A stretch of 64,000 nt of DNA, from positions 1,302,001 through 1,366,000 of the forward strand of contig NZ_CP083349.1 in the NCBI RefSeq assembly GCF_020035535.1. The letters run 5' to 3'. Under the pieces are notes generated by a model, which did not search any database, was not told where the DNA came from, and saw only the letters and a program-made list of their open reading frames with translations. Source of the DNA: Ensifer adhaerens. Its GTDB lineage: Bacteria; Pseudomonadota; Alphaproteobacteria; Rhizobiales; Rhizobiaceae. The number at the start of each line of letters is the position of its first letter. The stretch's first letter is position 1. Positions 46,521-54,931 of the stretch are shown here, piece after piece. The position numbers and the translations under genes are program-made.

Positions 46521-47363
46521 GTGCAAGACATTTCCGCTCAGATCCTGGCCGACCTCAGGGATACGGACCGCGACCGTTATCTCGCCTGCCTGCTTGCGCC
46601 CGCCGACAAGCAGCGCCCGCTCGCAGCGCTCTATGCCTTCAACGCGGAGATCGCGCGAATCCGCGATCTCGTGCATGAGCCGATCCCAGGCGAAATCCGC
46701 ATGCAGTGGTGGCGCGATCTCATCGGCAACGAGGCTGCCTCCGGCGAGGGGCACCCGCTTGCTGAAGCGCTGCTGCAGTGCATCCGCGAGCACAGGCTGC
46801 CGGTTTCGGTGCTGGAGAACATGATCGATGCCCGGATTTTCGATCTCTATGACGACCCCATGGAAGACCGCTCGGCACTCGAGGGCTATGCCGGCGAGAC
46901 CGCCTCGGCCTTGATCCAGCTCTCGTCACTGGTGTTGGACCCGCAGAATGCCGCAAAATCGGCAGAGGCCGCCGGCCACGCCGGCGTCGCGCAGACTGTT
47001 GCGGGCCTCCTTATGCTGTTGCCGCTGCATCTCAGGCGCGGTCAGGTCTATCTACCAGCCGAACTGTTGCGTGCCACAGGGCTCGACCGCGAAGCATTGA
47101 TTGCCGGCGAAGACAGCGACGGAATCGGCCGGGCGATCCGCGCCTTCGCCGGGTTCGGACGGGATCATCTGACCAAGGCACGGGCTCAGATGGCGACGAT
47201 CTCGCCGTCGAATTTCCCCGCATTTGTGCCTCTGGCTTTGGCCGAGCCCATCTTCGACCGCGCAGAGACCGTTGGCGCCGGACTTCTGAAGGCGCCGATC
47301 CGCCCGGCGCAATGGCGCCGGCAATGGTGGATGTGGCGCGCCGCCCGGAGCCGTCGCTTCTAG
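46521..47363 (+). CDS. Squalene/phytoene synthase-like protein (NDUFAF6-like)
   Basis: The 280-residue protein has the squalene/phytoene synthase fold, but the first Asp-rich motif needed for diphosphate binding is replaced: the segment reads FNAEIARIRDLVHEP around residue 38. WWRD and DLYDDPMEDRSALEGYAGETAS correspond to other family landmarks. Loss of the Asp motif and the preceding DUF498 gene suggest it is a NDUFAF6-type complex I assembly factor rather than a terpenoid synthase. GTG 46521 is preceded by GGGGAAG. Confidence 0.8.
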   Translation: MQDISAQILADLRDTDRDRYLACLLAPADKQRPLAALYAFNAEIARIRDLVHEPIPGEIRMQWWRDLIGNEAASGEGHPLAEALLQCIREHRLPVSVLENMIDARIFDLYDDPMEDRSALEGYAGETASALIQLSSLVLDPQNAAKSAEAAGHAGVAQTVAGLLMLLPLHLRRGQVYLPAELLRATGLDREALIAGEDSDGIGRAIRAFAGFGRDHLTKARAQMATISPSNFPAFVPLALAEPIFDRAETVGAGLLKAPIRPAQWRRQWWMWRAARSRRF

Positions 47364-47502
47364 AAGGCCAGGAAGGACGCGCTACTTATTAAAGACCCCA
47401 GTGCGCTCAGCGTTGGGGTGCCTGACGCCAAATTGGCGCAAGCCTCGTCGGGTATAGAAGCGGTTTATCGGCGTCATGCCGAGCGAAGGGGAGCGCCCGC
47501 GG

Positions 47503-47970
47503 ATGCTTTGGTTGTTACTCATTGGCGTCGTTGTTCTGGCCGGCGCATTCTACATGTGGATGAATGCCCGCGCCGAGCGGGATTGGGACAATCCCGATGC
47601 CGGTTCCGCGATGGTTGAATTCGGGCGCGCTTTTCCGGATGAGGCAATCCGTGCGCTGCATTCCACCGCAGATCGGAAGGCGATCTTCCTGCGGCTGCAC
47701 GACGGCAAGGCGGGCTTCATCCAGTCGCATGGCACGCACTATGTCTGCCACGTGATCCAGCCTGGAAAAGTCAGGGTGAACAGTTCGGAGACCGGCCGAG
47801 GACTGATCGTGCATTTCCCGGATTTTGCCTATCTGGACAACGCCTTCGAGTTTCAGAACGCAGGCGAGGCGGCCGAGGTTTCTCTGTGGCTGCTCGGCAG
47901 CTTCAACCCGAAATCGGAATTCACGCAGCCCGATACGGGCTCGCCGCATACGGCCCAGGCGAGCGAATAA
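47503..47970 (+). CDS. Hypothetical membrane-anchored protein
   Basis: The 155-residue protein begins with one membrane helix (MLWLLLIGVVVLAGAFYMW) and has a probable periplasmic domain of about 130 residues with no motif I recognise; the lone Cys lies in HYVCHVI. The start could also be ATG 47476, which adds nine residues; AGGGGAG lies between the two. It is convergent with trmFO. Confidence 0.7.
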   Translation: MLWLLLIGVVVLAGAFYMWMNARAERDWDNPDAGSAMVEFGRAFPDEAIRALHSTADRKAIFLRLHDGKAGFIQSHGTHYVCHVIQPGKVRVNSSETGRGLIVHFPDFAYLDNAFEFQNAGEAAEVSLWLLGSFNPKSEFTQPDTGSPHTAQASE

Positions 47971-47993
47971 CGGTTTAGCAGTCCGGTTAAAAG

Positions 47994-48026
47994 AAAACGG
48001 CCCGCCGGTATCGCCAGCGGGCCGTT
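47994..48026 (-). terminator. Rho-independent terminator of trmFO
   Basis: AACGGCCCGC (47996-48005) pairs with GCGGGCCGTT (48017-48026). On the minus strand TTTTCTTTT follows, so it serves trmFO; the plus-strand tail is T-poor. Confidence 0.82.
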
Positions 48027-48053
48027 CGTCGTTCTGATCTCTGGTTCGCCCTC

Positions 48054-49472
48054 TCAGGCGGACTTGCCGAGCCATGCGGCGCAATCGGCGAGCGCGCGCG
48101 ACGCCGTTGCCTGCTTCTTCGCAGCGGCCTTCTCCTTGCCACGGAAGCGCTTGGCGCCCTCCGGCTTGGTGATCGTTCCCGGATCAAGTGGCGGGAACAG
48201 GCCGAAATTCACGTTCATCGGTTGGAACGAACGTTTCCCCGGCTCATCGTCGGAGACGATGTGACCGCCGGTGATGTGGTTGAGCAGGGCGCCGAAGGCC
48301 GTGGTCGCCGGCGGCACAGCCAAAGTCTCACCCTTGCGTTCGGCAGCGGCGAAGCGGCCGGCAAGAAGGCCGATGCTCGCGCTTTCGACATAGCCTTCGC
48401 AGCCGGTGATCTGTCCGGCAAAGCGCAGGCCCGGCCGTGACTTCAGCGCCAGCGTGCCGTCGAGCAGCGTGGGCGAGTTGATGTAGGTGTTACGATGCAA
48501 ACCGCCGAGGCGGGCGAACTCGGCGTTCTCCAGGCCGGGGATCATCCGGAAGACTTCGGCCTGGGCGCCGTACTTCAGCTTGGTCTGGAAACCGACCATG
48601 TTGTAGAGCGTGCCGAGCGCATTGTCCTGGCGCAGCTGAACGACGGCATAGGGCTTGACCGTGGGGTTGTGGGCGTTGGTCAGGCCCATCGGCTTCATCG
48701 GTCCGTGGCGCAGCGTCTCGCGGCCGCGCTCCGCCATCACCTCGATCGGCAGGCAGCCGTCGAAATAGGGCGTGCCTTCCCATTCCTTGAAGCCCGTCTT
48801 GTCGCCGGCGATGAGCGCGTCGACAAAGGCGTTGTATTGCTCCTCGGTCATCGGGCAGTTGATGTAGTCCTTGCCGGTGCCGCCGGGGCCGACCTTGTCG
48901 TAGCGGGACTGGTACCAGCAGACGTCCATGTCGATCGTCTCGGTGTAGACGATCGGTGCGATGGCATCGAAGAAGGCCAACGCATCGGCCCCGGTTTCCG
49001 TGCGGATCGCCTCGGCGAGACCGGGCGCCGTCAGCGGGCCGGTCGCAATGACGGCGAGATCCCATTCGCTCGGTGGCAGGCCCGTGATTTCTTCGCGTAC
49101 GACCGTGATCAGCGGATGGGCAGCGATCGCCGCGGTGACCGCGTCGGAAAATCCGTCTCGGTCGACCGCAAGCGCACCGCCGGCCGGCACCTGGTTGGCG
49201 TCGGCCGATTTCATGATCAGCGAGCCGGCCAGGCGCATTTCCGCATGCAGCACGCCGACCGCATTGCTGGTTGCGTCATCGGAGCGGAACGAGTTGGAAC
49301 AGACGAGTTCGGCAAGGCCGTCGGTCTTGTGCGCATCGGTGCCGCGAACGCCACGCATCTCGTGCAGGATGACCGGAACTCCAGCCTGGGCGATCTGCCA
49401 GGCGGCCTCCGATCCGGCAAGGCCACCGCCGATGACGTGAATGGGGGAGTGGGAAGAAGTGTCTTTGCTCAT
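48054..49472 (-). CDS. trmFO: tRNA (uracil-54) methyltransferase TrmFO
   Basis: The 472-residue FAD protein makes 5-methyluridine at position 54 of tRNA using methylenetetrahydrofolate. The N-terminal FAD motif [13 protein letters not shown] begins near residue 13, and the GidA-like folate enzyme signatures (CSNSFRSDD near residue 58, [12 protein letters not shown] in the C-terminal part) are present. It was formerly annotated Gid. The ATG at 49472 fits the family start. Confidence 0.95.
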   Translation of the reverse strand: MSKDTSSHSPIHVIGGGLAGSEAAWQIAQAGVPVILHEMRGVRGTDAHKTDGLAELVCSNSFRSDDATSNAVGVLHAEMRLAGSLIMKSADANQVPAGGALAVDRDGFSDAVTAAIAAHPLITVVREEITGLPPSEWDLAVIATGPLTAPGLAEAIRTETGADALAFFDAIAPIVYTETIDMDVCWYQSRYDKVGPGGTGKDYINCPMTEEQYNAFVDALIAGDKTGFKEWEGTPYFDGCLPIEVMAERGRETLRHGPMKPMGLTNAHNPTVKPYAVVQLRQDNALGTLYNMVGFQTKLKYGAQAEVFRMIPGLENAEFARLGGLHRNTYINSPTLLDGTLALKSRPGLRFAGQITGCEGYVESASIGLLAGRFAAAERKGETLAVPPATTAFGALLNHITGGHIVSDDEPGKRSFQPMNVNFGLFPPLDPGTITKPEGAKRFRGKEKAAAKKQATASRALADCAAWLGKSA

Positions 49473-49519
49473 GGCCGGCTTCCTATCACGCCTCGGCCTT
49501 TCGTTCCAACGTCTATAAA

Positions 49520-49552
49520 CGAAAACGGCGCCCCGAAGGGCGCCGTTTTGGA
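49520..49552 (-). terminator. Rho-independent terminator of the first DUF1127 gene
   Basis: AAAACGGCGCCC (49522-49533) pairs perfectly with GGGCGCCGTTTT (49538-49549) over CGAA. On the minus strand it is 24 bases beyond the DUF1127 stop and followed by TCGTTTAT. Confidence 0.88.
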
Positions 49553-49573
49553 AGTCAGTTCGAACCGTCGAGA

Positions 49574-49717
49574 TTAACGGAAGGAACGAGCCGCAATGTT
49601 GCGGATGTCGTAGCGGGTGATGCCGATGTCGGTGAGAGCGTGGTTCGACAGGTTGCCGAGCTCGCTGACGGTGCGGCGGTAGTTGATCCAGCTTTTTGCG
49701 ATACGAATCGGGTTCAT
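49574..49717 (-). CDS. DUF1127-family small protein (YjiS-like) 1
   Basis: The 47-residue basic protein begins [20 protein letters not shown] and ends [17 protein letters not shown], the DUF1127 pattern (helix, then LSDIGLxRxDI). Members in alphaproteobacteria act in RNA turnover and phosphate or carbon responses, for example CcaF1 of Rhodobacter, which binds RNA. GAGGAAAAGAC lies upstream on the minus strand. It has its own terminator and a second copy lies about 420 bases away. Confidence 0.88.
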   Translation of the reverse strand: MNPIRIAKSWINYRRTVSELGNLSNHALTDIGITRYDIRNIAARSFR

Positions 49718-50075
49718 GGTCTTTTCCTCAAAATCAGTTTGTCGCGACAGCCATCTGTCTGCGTCGTTGAAGTTCTTATACGCTTGTCTAATTAGAAGGT
49801 GGAGTGCAAAGAAAATGCAGCTGCTATGCATTTGTGCAGTGCATCGCCACATAGATGGGCACCGATGCAAAAGTCGGCATCAATTAATGATTGATTAAAA
49901 TGCCGACTGCCTTGCGCTAACGTATTGTCTTTAAACGGTATACTTAAACCAGAATACGGGTGGTCGAAGGCGCGCTATGGACGTGGCTCTCGCAGCTTGG
50001 GCCGATGATGCTGGCCAAGCGTAAGCTGGCGTCTCGCAAGTGCGAAGGCGCGTTCGGGTTTGCCGCCGGCCGGGC
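49718..50075. other. A+T-rich spacer between the two DUF1127 genes
   Basis: No gene is evident in these bases. The part at 49770-49960 is A+T-rich and contains a 37-base inverted repeat (49872-49908) with a CtrA-type TTAA-N7-TTAA in its loop. The promoter of the first DUF1127 gene should lie at about 49720-49800; TATAAG is visible there on the minus strand without a good -35. Confidence 0.5.
49872..49908. repeat. Inverted repeat with CtrA-type box in the loop
   Basis: AGTCGGCAT (49872-49880) and ATGCCGACT (49900-49908) are perfect 9-base arms. The 19-base A+T-rich loop contains TTAATGATTGATTAA (49884-49898), a TTAA-N7-TTAA match. It could be an operator, a cruciform or an RNA hairpin. Confidence 0.6.
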
Positions 50076-50110
50076 AAAAGAAAACGCCCCCCGGAGTGAA
50101 CCGGAGGGCG
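50076..50110 (-). terminator. Rho-independent terminator of the second DUF1127 gene
   Basis: On the minus strand CGCCCTCCGG pairs with CCGGGGGGCG across TTCACT and is followed by TTTTCTTTT. Confidence 0.85.
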
Positions 50111-50139
50111 CTGACGGTTAGGTCGGTCTGCAGCCTGAA

Positions 50140-50283
50140 TTACTTGACTGCCTGACGAGCAACGTAAGGGATGTCGCCGCGGCCGATGCCGAGGTCGCTC
50201 AGCTCACGGTCGCTCATGCGGCCGAGTTCGTTGCAGGTCTGACGATACTTGCGCCAATTGTTGAAAGAACGTGCGAGGTTCAT
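50140..50283 (-). CDS. DUF1127-family small protein (YjiS-like) 2
   Basis: Translation of the minus strand gives a 47-residue basic protein starting MNLARSFNNWRKYRQTCNEL and ending in GRGDIPYVARQAVK, with the DUF1127 signature MSDRELSDLGIGRGDI. AGGATAGGATC precedes the ATG at 50283. It is a diverged paralogue of the gene at 49574. It lies 228 bases downstream (minus strand) of two tandem sRNA genes; in Rhodobacter a DUF1127 gene (RSP_6037) is also joined to CcsR sRNAs, though there the gene precedes the RNAs. Confidence 0.9.
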   Translation of the reverse strand: MNLARSFNNWRKYRQTCNELGRMSDRELSDLGIGRGDIPYVARQAVK

Positions 50284-50510
50284 GATCCTATCCTTTCTAG
50301 GGTCGTGTGCCAGCGCTCATCTCTCTTGCTGGCCGTCATCTGATGCTCTGAAATATAATCGTTCTGAGCAGAAGTTACAGAGACAATGCTGCATCGCACC
50401 CATGCAGGGCATGCAAGCCTCTGTGCGACGGTACCCTCGCGCATGGCGCCGAAACGCATGGCGCAATCGGGTGGCGGTGGCTGGAGTTGTTGCCCAAAAT
50501 CCAGGGCCGG

Positions 50511-50645
50511 AAAACAAACAACGCCCGCTGAGGGAGGAGATCCAGCGAGCGTCGCTTTGTTCTGATCGGCAACCGGGAGGAGGAGTGTCGCCGATCCAAA
50601 TCGAGGGGCGCTGGGAGGAGGAGTGCGCCGCCCCGATCGATGAGT
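50511..50645 (-). ncRNA. alpha-r14/cuckoo (CcsR-like) sRNA, copy B
   Basis: On the minus strand this region folds into three hairpins, each with a C-rich anti-Shine-Dalgarno loop. Hairpin 1: stem GGCGC/GCGCC (50607-50611 with 50625-50629), loop ACTCCTCCTCCCA. Hairpin 2: GATCGGC/GCCGATC (50564-50570 with 50590-50596) with CTCCTCCTCCC in the loop. Hairpin 3: CGCTCGCTGG with CAGCGGGCG, loop ATCTCCTCCCT, then TTGTTTGTTTT, a terminator. The layout equals that known for rhizobial alpha-r14 RNAs such as NfeR1 (Smr14C2). The 5' end is estimated. Confidence 0.85.
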
Positions 50646-50780
50646 TGAAGATAGTATGGAGCTGGCCTGAGGTGTAGAGCCGATCCAGAATGGCACCTAT
50701 GCACTGCGCGCATAGCGTTGCGCGAATACGGCGGTCGCGTGCACGAATAATGTGCAAGTGCGCGATGGCGGCAGCTAACA

Positions 50781-50794
50781 CGTGGGAGGAGGGG
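50781..50794 (-). other. Isolated anti-Shine-Dalgarno sequence
   Basis: GTGGGAGGAGGGGC on the plus strand reads GCCCCTCCTCCCAC on the minus strand, just past the terminator of sRNA copy A. It has no stem of its own and may be a remnant of a third copy. Confidence 0.4.
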
Positions 50795-50797
50795 CTG

Positions 50798-50920
50798 AAA
50801 ACAATAACGCCCGCTGGGGGAGGAGGTCCAGCGAGCGTCATTTGAAGTGATTGGCAACTGGGAGGAGGAGTGTTGCCAATCTGATCGGAGGAGCGCTGGG
50901 AGGAGGAGTGCGCTCGACCG
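50798..50920 (-). ncRNA. alpha-r14/cuckoo (CcsR-like) sRNA, copy A
   Basis: This is an imperfect tandem copy of the RNA at 50511. Hairpin 1: GAGCGC/GCGCTC (50891-50896 with 50910-50915), loop ACTCCTCCTCCCA. Hairpin 2: a perfect 9-bp stem ATTGGCAAC/GTTGCCAAT (50850-50858 with 50872-50880) with the same 13-base loop. Hairpin 3 (50808-50837): loop ACCTCCTCCC and a tail TTATTGTTTT on the minus strand, a terminator. Stems differ from copy B by compensating changes (for example GATCGGC versus ATTGGCA) while loops are kept, which supports selection on structure. The 5' end is estimated from family length. Confidence 0.87.
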
Positions 50921-51210
50921 AATTCCATCGGGCCTTTCTCAGCAAGCTGAGGCGGGTGGCCGTTTCCGCTGGCGACCGTCGGGCTTCATGCCTTCGTTCG
51001 CCTTTGATGTTTTGAATATAGGAGCTTTAAATCGATTTGTGCAGTGCAATATCCGCATGGAAGATATGCGCCTTGCGCAAGCCGTTCATCAGTCCCAATC
51101 GGCGCAGGCCTCAGTCGCGAGAGAGCGATTGTATTTCCGCGTCGATACGTGGTTAGTTGGTGATGCAACCGGATCAATTCAAGCATCGGATTCTGAAGGC
51201 TGAGAGCAGG

Positions 51211-52320
51211 ATGTACCGCGCACGTCTCGAGCGAGACTTCAAGCACTGGATCGACAAGGGGCTGCTGCAGGAGAACGCGGCGCGCGCCATGATTGCCGAG
51301 TATGACGGGCGCGAGTCGACATTCCGGGCGGGGCGCGTGCTACTTATGCTGGCGGCCCTTCTGCTATCCGCGTCGATCCTGCTGCTCGTTGCGGCGAACT
51401 GGGAGGAGTTGCCGCGCCTTGCGCGGGTCGCAGGCATCGTCGGCCTGGTCTGGGGCTTCCATCTTGCTGCCGCCTGGCTGCTCCAGAGCGGGCGGACGGC
51501 ATTTGCAGCCGCAGCGCTGGTTCTGGGGGCGGCCGCCTTTGGCGGCGGTATCGCGCTCATCGGGCAGATGTATCATCTGTCGGGCGATGCAGCCGACGCG
51601 GCCCTGCTTTGGTTCGTCGGTGTCTGCGTTTCGGCACTCGCGTTCCGCTCCGCGGCAATGTCCGCGACCGCCGGCGGGCTCGCCTGCTTCTATTTCGGCA
51701 CCATGTTGACGGAAAATGATTTCAGCACGGAGTTCGACTGGCGCTTGTGGTCGGTGCCGGTGCTTGCCGTGATTGTCGTTCTCCTGGTCCGCTTCACGGA
51801 TGCGGGCAGGGCCCGGCATCTGGCCTATCTGCTCGTCCTTTCCTGGCTCGGCTGGCTTTATCTGGATAGTCCGTCACTTGCTTTTGCGGTCGGCCTCGCG
51901 GTCCTCGGCCTTGCGGCCTTTCTGGTGGCGACGCTCCCAGGATCGCCCCTGCGCCTGCTTGCGATCGATGCAGGGTCGGCGCCTGCATTCTACTCCTTCG
52001 CGCTTGCCCTGCTTGGCTTCACCGGGCTTCAATATGAGGCTGTCGGGCTGACGACGGAGGTTGCGACCGGAACAGGCACCTTGCTGGTGGCGCTTCTGGG
52101 CATAGCGCTTGCCGGTGCGCAGAACGGCGCAGTCCGTTATCTCGGCTACATCGCCTTCGCCGGCGAGCTTCTCTACCTAGCCTTCGAAACGCTCGGATCG
52201 ATGCTTGGCACATCGGGATTCTTCCTGATTTCGGGTCTTGTCGTGGCGTGCATTGCATGGCTGGTCATTCGCATCGAGGGGCACATGGCCCGCACGCGTC
52301 AGGCGGAGGCTTCGCGATGA
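51211..52320 (+). CDS. DUF2157 polytopic membrane protein
   Basis: The protein of about 369 residues has a cytoplasmic N-terminal segment (RLERDFKHWIDKGLL) of DUF2157 type, followed by about 10-11 membrane helices. The function is unknown. ATG 51211 is preferred, with GAGAGCAGG directly before it; ATG 51163 would add 16 residues. The stop overlaps the next gene (ATGA). The DUF2157-GDYXXLXY pair is common in bacteria. Confidence 0.8.
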   Translation: MYRARLERDFKHWIDKGLLQENAARAMIAEYDGRESTFRAGRVLLMLAALLLSASILLLVAANWEELPRLARVAGIVGLVWGFHLAAAWLLQSGRTAFAAAALVLGAAAFGGGIALIGQMYHLSGDAADAALLWFVGVCVSALAFRSAAMSATAGGLACFYFGTMLTENDFSTEFDWRLWSVPVLAVIVVLLVRFTDAGRARHLAYLLVLSWLGWLYLDSPSLAFAVGLAVLGLAAFLVATLPGSPLRLLAIDAGSAPAFYSFALALLGFTGLQYEAVGLTTEVATGTGTLLVALLGIALAGAQNGAVRYLGYIAFAGELLYLAFETLGSMLGTSGFFLISGLVVACIAWLVIRIEGHMARTRQAEASR

Positions 52321-52901
52321 CAGGCGGGACGTCGCGTAAACGTTGGCTGAACCCGCTGCTCGCCGCGCTGCTTGTCGCCGGCGTACAGACGGCGGCCCTT
52401 GGCTACATGATCGAGAGCAGGGCTTCGATCCTCAGAAACGGGCGGGACGTCCTTCTGAAGACCGTACCCGTCGATCCGCGCGACCTGCTCAGGGGCGACT
52501 ACGTGATTCTGAGCTACGATATTTCCAGGTTGCAGCCGGAACTGTTCAAAGGTGCCTTGCCAACGCAATCGGGCGAGGTGGTGCTTTATGTCCGGCTGGA
52601 GAAGCAGTCCGACGGTTTCTGGGCGGCGACGGAAGCGTCGTTTCAGCCGCTGCCGCTGATCGGCGACAGCGTTGTACTCCGTTCGCTGCCATTCTCCTAC
52701 TATCCGTCGGCGTCGTTGCCCTTGACTGTGGACTACGGCATCGAGCGTTTCTACGTGCCGGAGGGCGAAGGCCGCACGCTGGAGGAGGCGCGAAATGCCG
52801 AGGCGCTTTCCGTCAACATCCGCGTCGATGGCAAGGGCAGGGCGCAGATCCGTGAGATTGCGGTCAATGGAAGCCCGGTCTATGAAGAGCCCCTTTACTG
52901 A
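52317..52901 (+). CDS. GDYXXLXY-domain membrane protein
   Basis: The 194-residue protein has an N-terminal membrane helix or signal anchor (about residues 11-30) and the family signature GDYVILSY at about residues 59-66, which gives the GDYXXLXY domain its name. The rest is probably periplasmic beta-rich. It overlaps the DUF2157 gene by four bases, so the two proteins probably act together. The function is unknown. Confidence 0.85.
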   Translation: MTGGTSRKRWLNPLLAALLVAGVQTAALGYMIESRASILRNGRDVLLKTVPVDPRDLLRGDYVILSYDISRLQPELFKGALPTQSGEVVLYVRLEKQSDGFWAATEASFQPLPLIGDSVVLRSLPFSYYPSASLPLTVDYGIERFYVPEGEGRTLEEARNAEALSVNIRVDGKGRAQIREIAVNGSPVYEEPLY

Positions 52902-52948
52902 GGCTCCGTGGGGCGCTGCGATCCGTCGTGGAATTCCGCATTTTCCCT

Positions 52949-52976
52949 TTGATCCCGTCAAAACGAGTGATATAGA
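52949..52976 (+). promoter_or_regulatory. Candidate promoter upstream of tRNA-Leu
   Basis: TTGATC and TATAGA are spaced by 16 bases, about 110 bases before the tRNA gene. It is the best sigma-70-like match in this interval. Confidence 0.35.
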
Positions 52977-53083
52977 GACGCCGCGCTCGGGAAAGCCCTG
53001 AACTTTCAGCATGCCCATTGTATCCGCGGTATTCCGCTGGTTGGTCTTGCGGGAATACGGTCAGGCGGTGCGATTGTCTGAAC

Positions 53084-53168
<85 letters not shown>

Positions 53169-53347
53169 GATCAGCGATCGCGCCCAAAGTCCGGATTCTG
53201 CGAGGATGAAGGGGGCTGGAGTGCCATTTTGCTTGCAAAACGGTTGCAGAACTGCGTAAAGCCACTCCCGGCAAATGGATCGGCTCACGTGCTCGCCAGA
53301 CCTTTCGAAGGGGAAGAGCACAGTCAACGTGAAATGAAGGTTTGAAC

Positions 53348-54826
53348 ATGCAGGTTATCGAAACGCTCGCTCAAGGGCTGAAGCGCGAACTCAAGGTCGT
53401 TATCCCGGCCAAGGACATGGAAGCTCGGATGAACGAGCGCCTGGCCGAAGTGAAGGACCGTGTGAAGATCAACGGCTTCCGTCCGGGCAAGGTGCCGGTT
53501 GCGCATCTGAAGAAGGTCTATGGCAAGTCGATCATGGCTGACCTCGTCAACGAGATCGTCCGCGAGAAGCCGACCGAGATCCTTTCGGGCCGTGGCGAAA
53601 AGTCGGCGACCCAGCCGGAAATCGCGATGACCGAGGACGAGGCCGAAGCCGACAAGATCCTCAACGCCGAAGCTGACCTCGAGTTCACCGTTGCCTACGA
53701 AATCATCCCGGCGATCGAACTCAAGGACGTTAGCGGCATCAAGGTGACGCGCGAAGTCGTCGAGATCGCTGAAGACGAAGTCAACGAGCAGATCCTGAAG
53801 ATCGCCGAAAGCGCTCGCAGCTACGAATCGAAGAAGGGCAAGGCTGCCGATGGCGACCGCGTCACCATCGATTACCTCGGCAAGGTCGACGGCGTTGCCT
53901 TCGACGGCGGCAAGGACGAAGACGCTGAGCTGGTTCTCGGCTCCAACCGCTTCATCCCGGGCTTTGAAGAGCAGCTCGTTGGCCTGAAGGCTGGCGACGA
54001 AAAGACCATCACCGTCACCTTCCCCGCTGATTACCCGGCCGCAAACCTCGCCGGCAAGGAAGCGACCTTCGACATCACCGTCAAGGACGTAGCAGCCGCT
54101 CAGGCCATCGAAATCAACGACGAACTGGCCACCAAGCTCGGCCTCGAATCGGCTGACAAGCTGAAGGAAATCGTCCGCGGTCAGATCGAGGGCCAGTACG
54201 GCAACCTGACCCGTCAGAAGGTCAAGCGTCAGATCCTCGACCAGCTCGACGAACTCTACCAGTTCGAAACGCCGGAGCGCCTCGTCGAAGCCGAATTCGA
54301 AAACATCTGGCGCCAGATCAACACCGACCTGCAGCAGGCCGGCAAGACTTTCGCTGACGAAGAAACCACCGAAGAAGAAGCCCGCGCCGAATACCGCAAG
54401 CTCGCTGAGCGTCGCGTCCGCCTCGGTCTCGTTCTCTCGGAAATCGGCGAAAAGGCCGGCGTTCAGGTCAGCGACGACGAACTGCAGCGTTCGCTGTTCG
54501 AACAGCTCCGCCAGTTCCCGGGCCAGGAAAAGCAGATCCTCGACTACTTCAAGAACACCCCCGGCGCCGCCGCTTCGCTGCGCGCTCCGCTGTTCGAAGA
54601 AAAGGTCGTCGACCACCTGCTCGGTGAAATCTCGGTAACCGACAAGACGGTTTCCAAGGAAGAGCTGACGGCTGACGACGAAGAAGGCGAAGGCAAGGCT
54701 GCCAAGAAGGCTCCGGCCAAGAAGAAGGCCGCTGCCAAGGCTGAAGCCGCCGAAGGCGAAGAAGCTGCCGCTCCGAAGAAGAAGGCTCCGGCCAAGAAGA
54801 AGGCCGCTGACGACAGCGCCGAGTAA
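53348..54826 (+). CDS. tig: Trigger factor
   Basis: The 492-residue ribosome-bound chaperone has the N-terminal ribosome-binding motif GFRPGKVP (about residues 44-51), a central FKBP-type PPIase domain (about 160-245, with [19 protein letters not shown] [13 protein letters not shown]) and the C-terminal chaperone arms. An extra C-terminal tail (about residues 450-492) is very rich in Ala, Lys and Glu, as in other rhizobia. Codon use is strongly biased, in keeping with high expression. ATG 53348 is chosen; TTG 53342 is a poorer start. Confidence 0.96.
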   Translation: MQVIETLAQGLKRELKVVIPAKDMEARMNERLAEVKDRVKINGFRPGKVPVAHLKKVYGKSIMADLVNEIVREKPTEILSGRGEKSATQPEIAMTEDEAEADKILNAEADLEFTVAYEIIPAIELKDVSGIKVTREVVEIAEDEVNEQILKIAESARSYESKKGKAADGDRVTIDYLGKVDGVAFDGGKDEDAELVLGSNRFIPGFEEQLVGLKAGDEKTITVTFPADYPAANLAGKEATFDITVKDVAAAQAIEINDELATKLGLESADKLKEIVRGQIEGQYGNLTRQKVKRQILDQLDELYQFETPERLVEAEFENIWRQINTDLQQAGKTFADEETTEEEARAEYRKLAERRVRLGLVLSEIGEKAGVQVSDDELQRSLFEQLRQFPGQEKQILDYFKNTPGAAASLRAPLFEEKVVDHLLGEISVTDKTVSKEELTADDEEGEGKAAKKAPAKKKAAAKAEAAEGEEAAAPKKKAPAKKKAADDSAE

Positions 54827-54849
54827 TCGGACCGAAGCCTTAGGAATCG

Positions 54850-54884
54850 AAAAGCCCTGCCGCTTGCGGCAGGGCTTTTTCATT
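54850..54884 (+). terminator. Rho-independent terminator of tig
   Basis: AAAAGCCCTGCCGC (54850-54863) pairs perfectly with GCGGCAGGGCTTTT (54866-54879), followed by TCATTT. Confidence 0.9.
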
Positions 54885-54931
54885 TGTGGGGCGTCGATGA
54901 GGTCGCCGTCTCGCCCGCGCGTCGAGATCGT

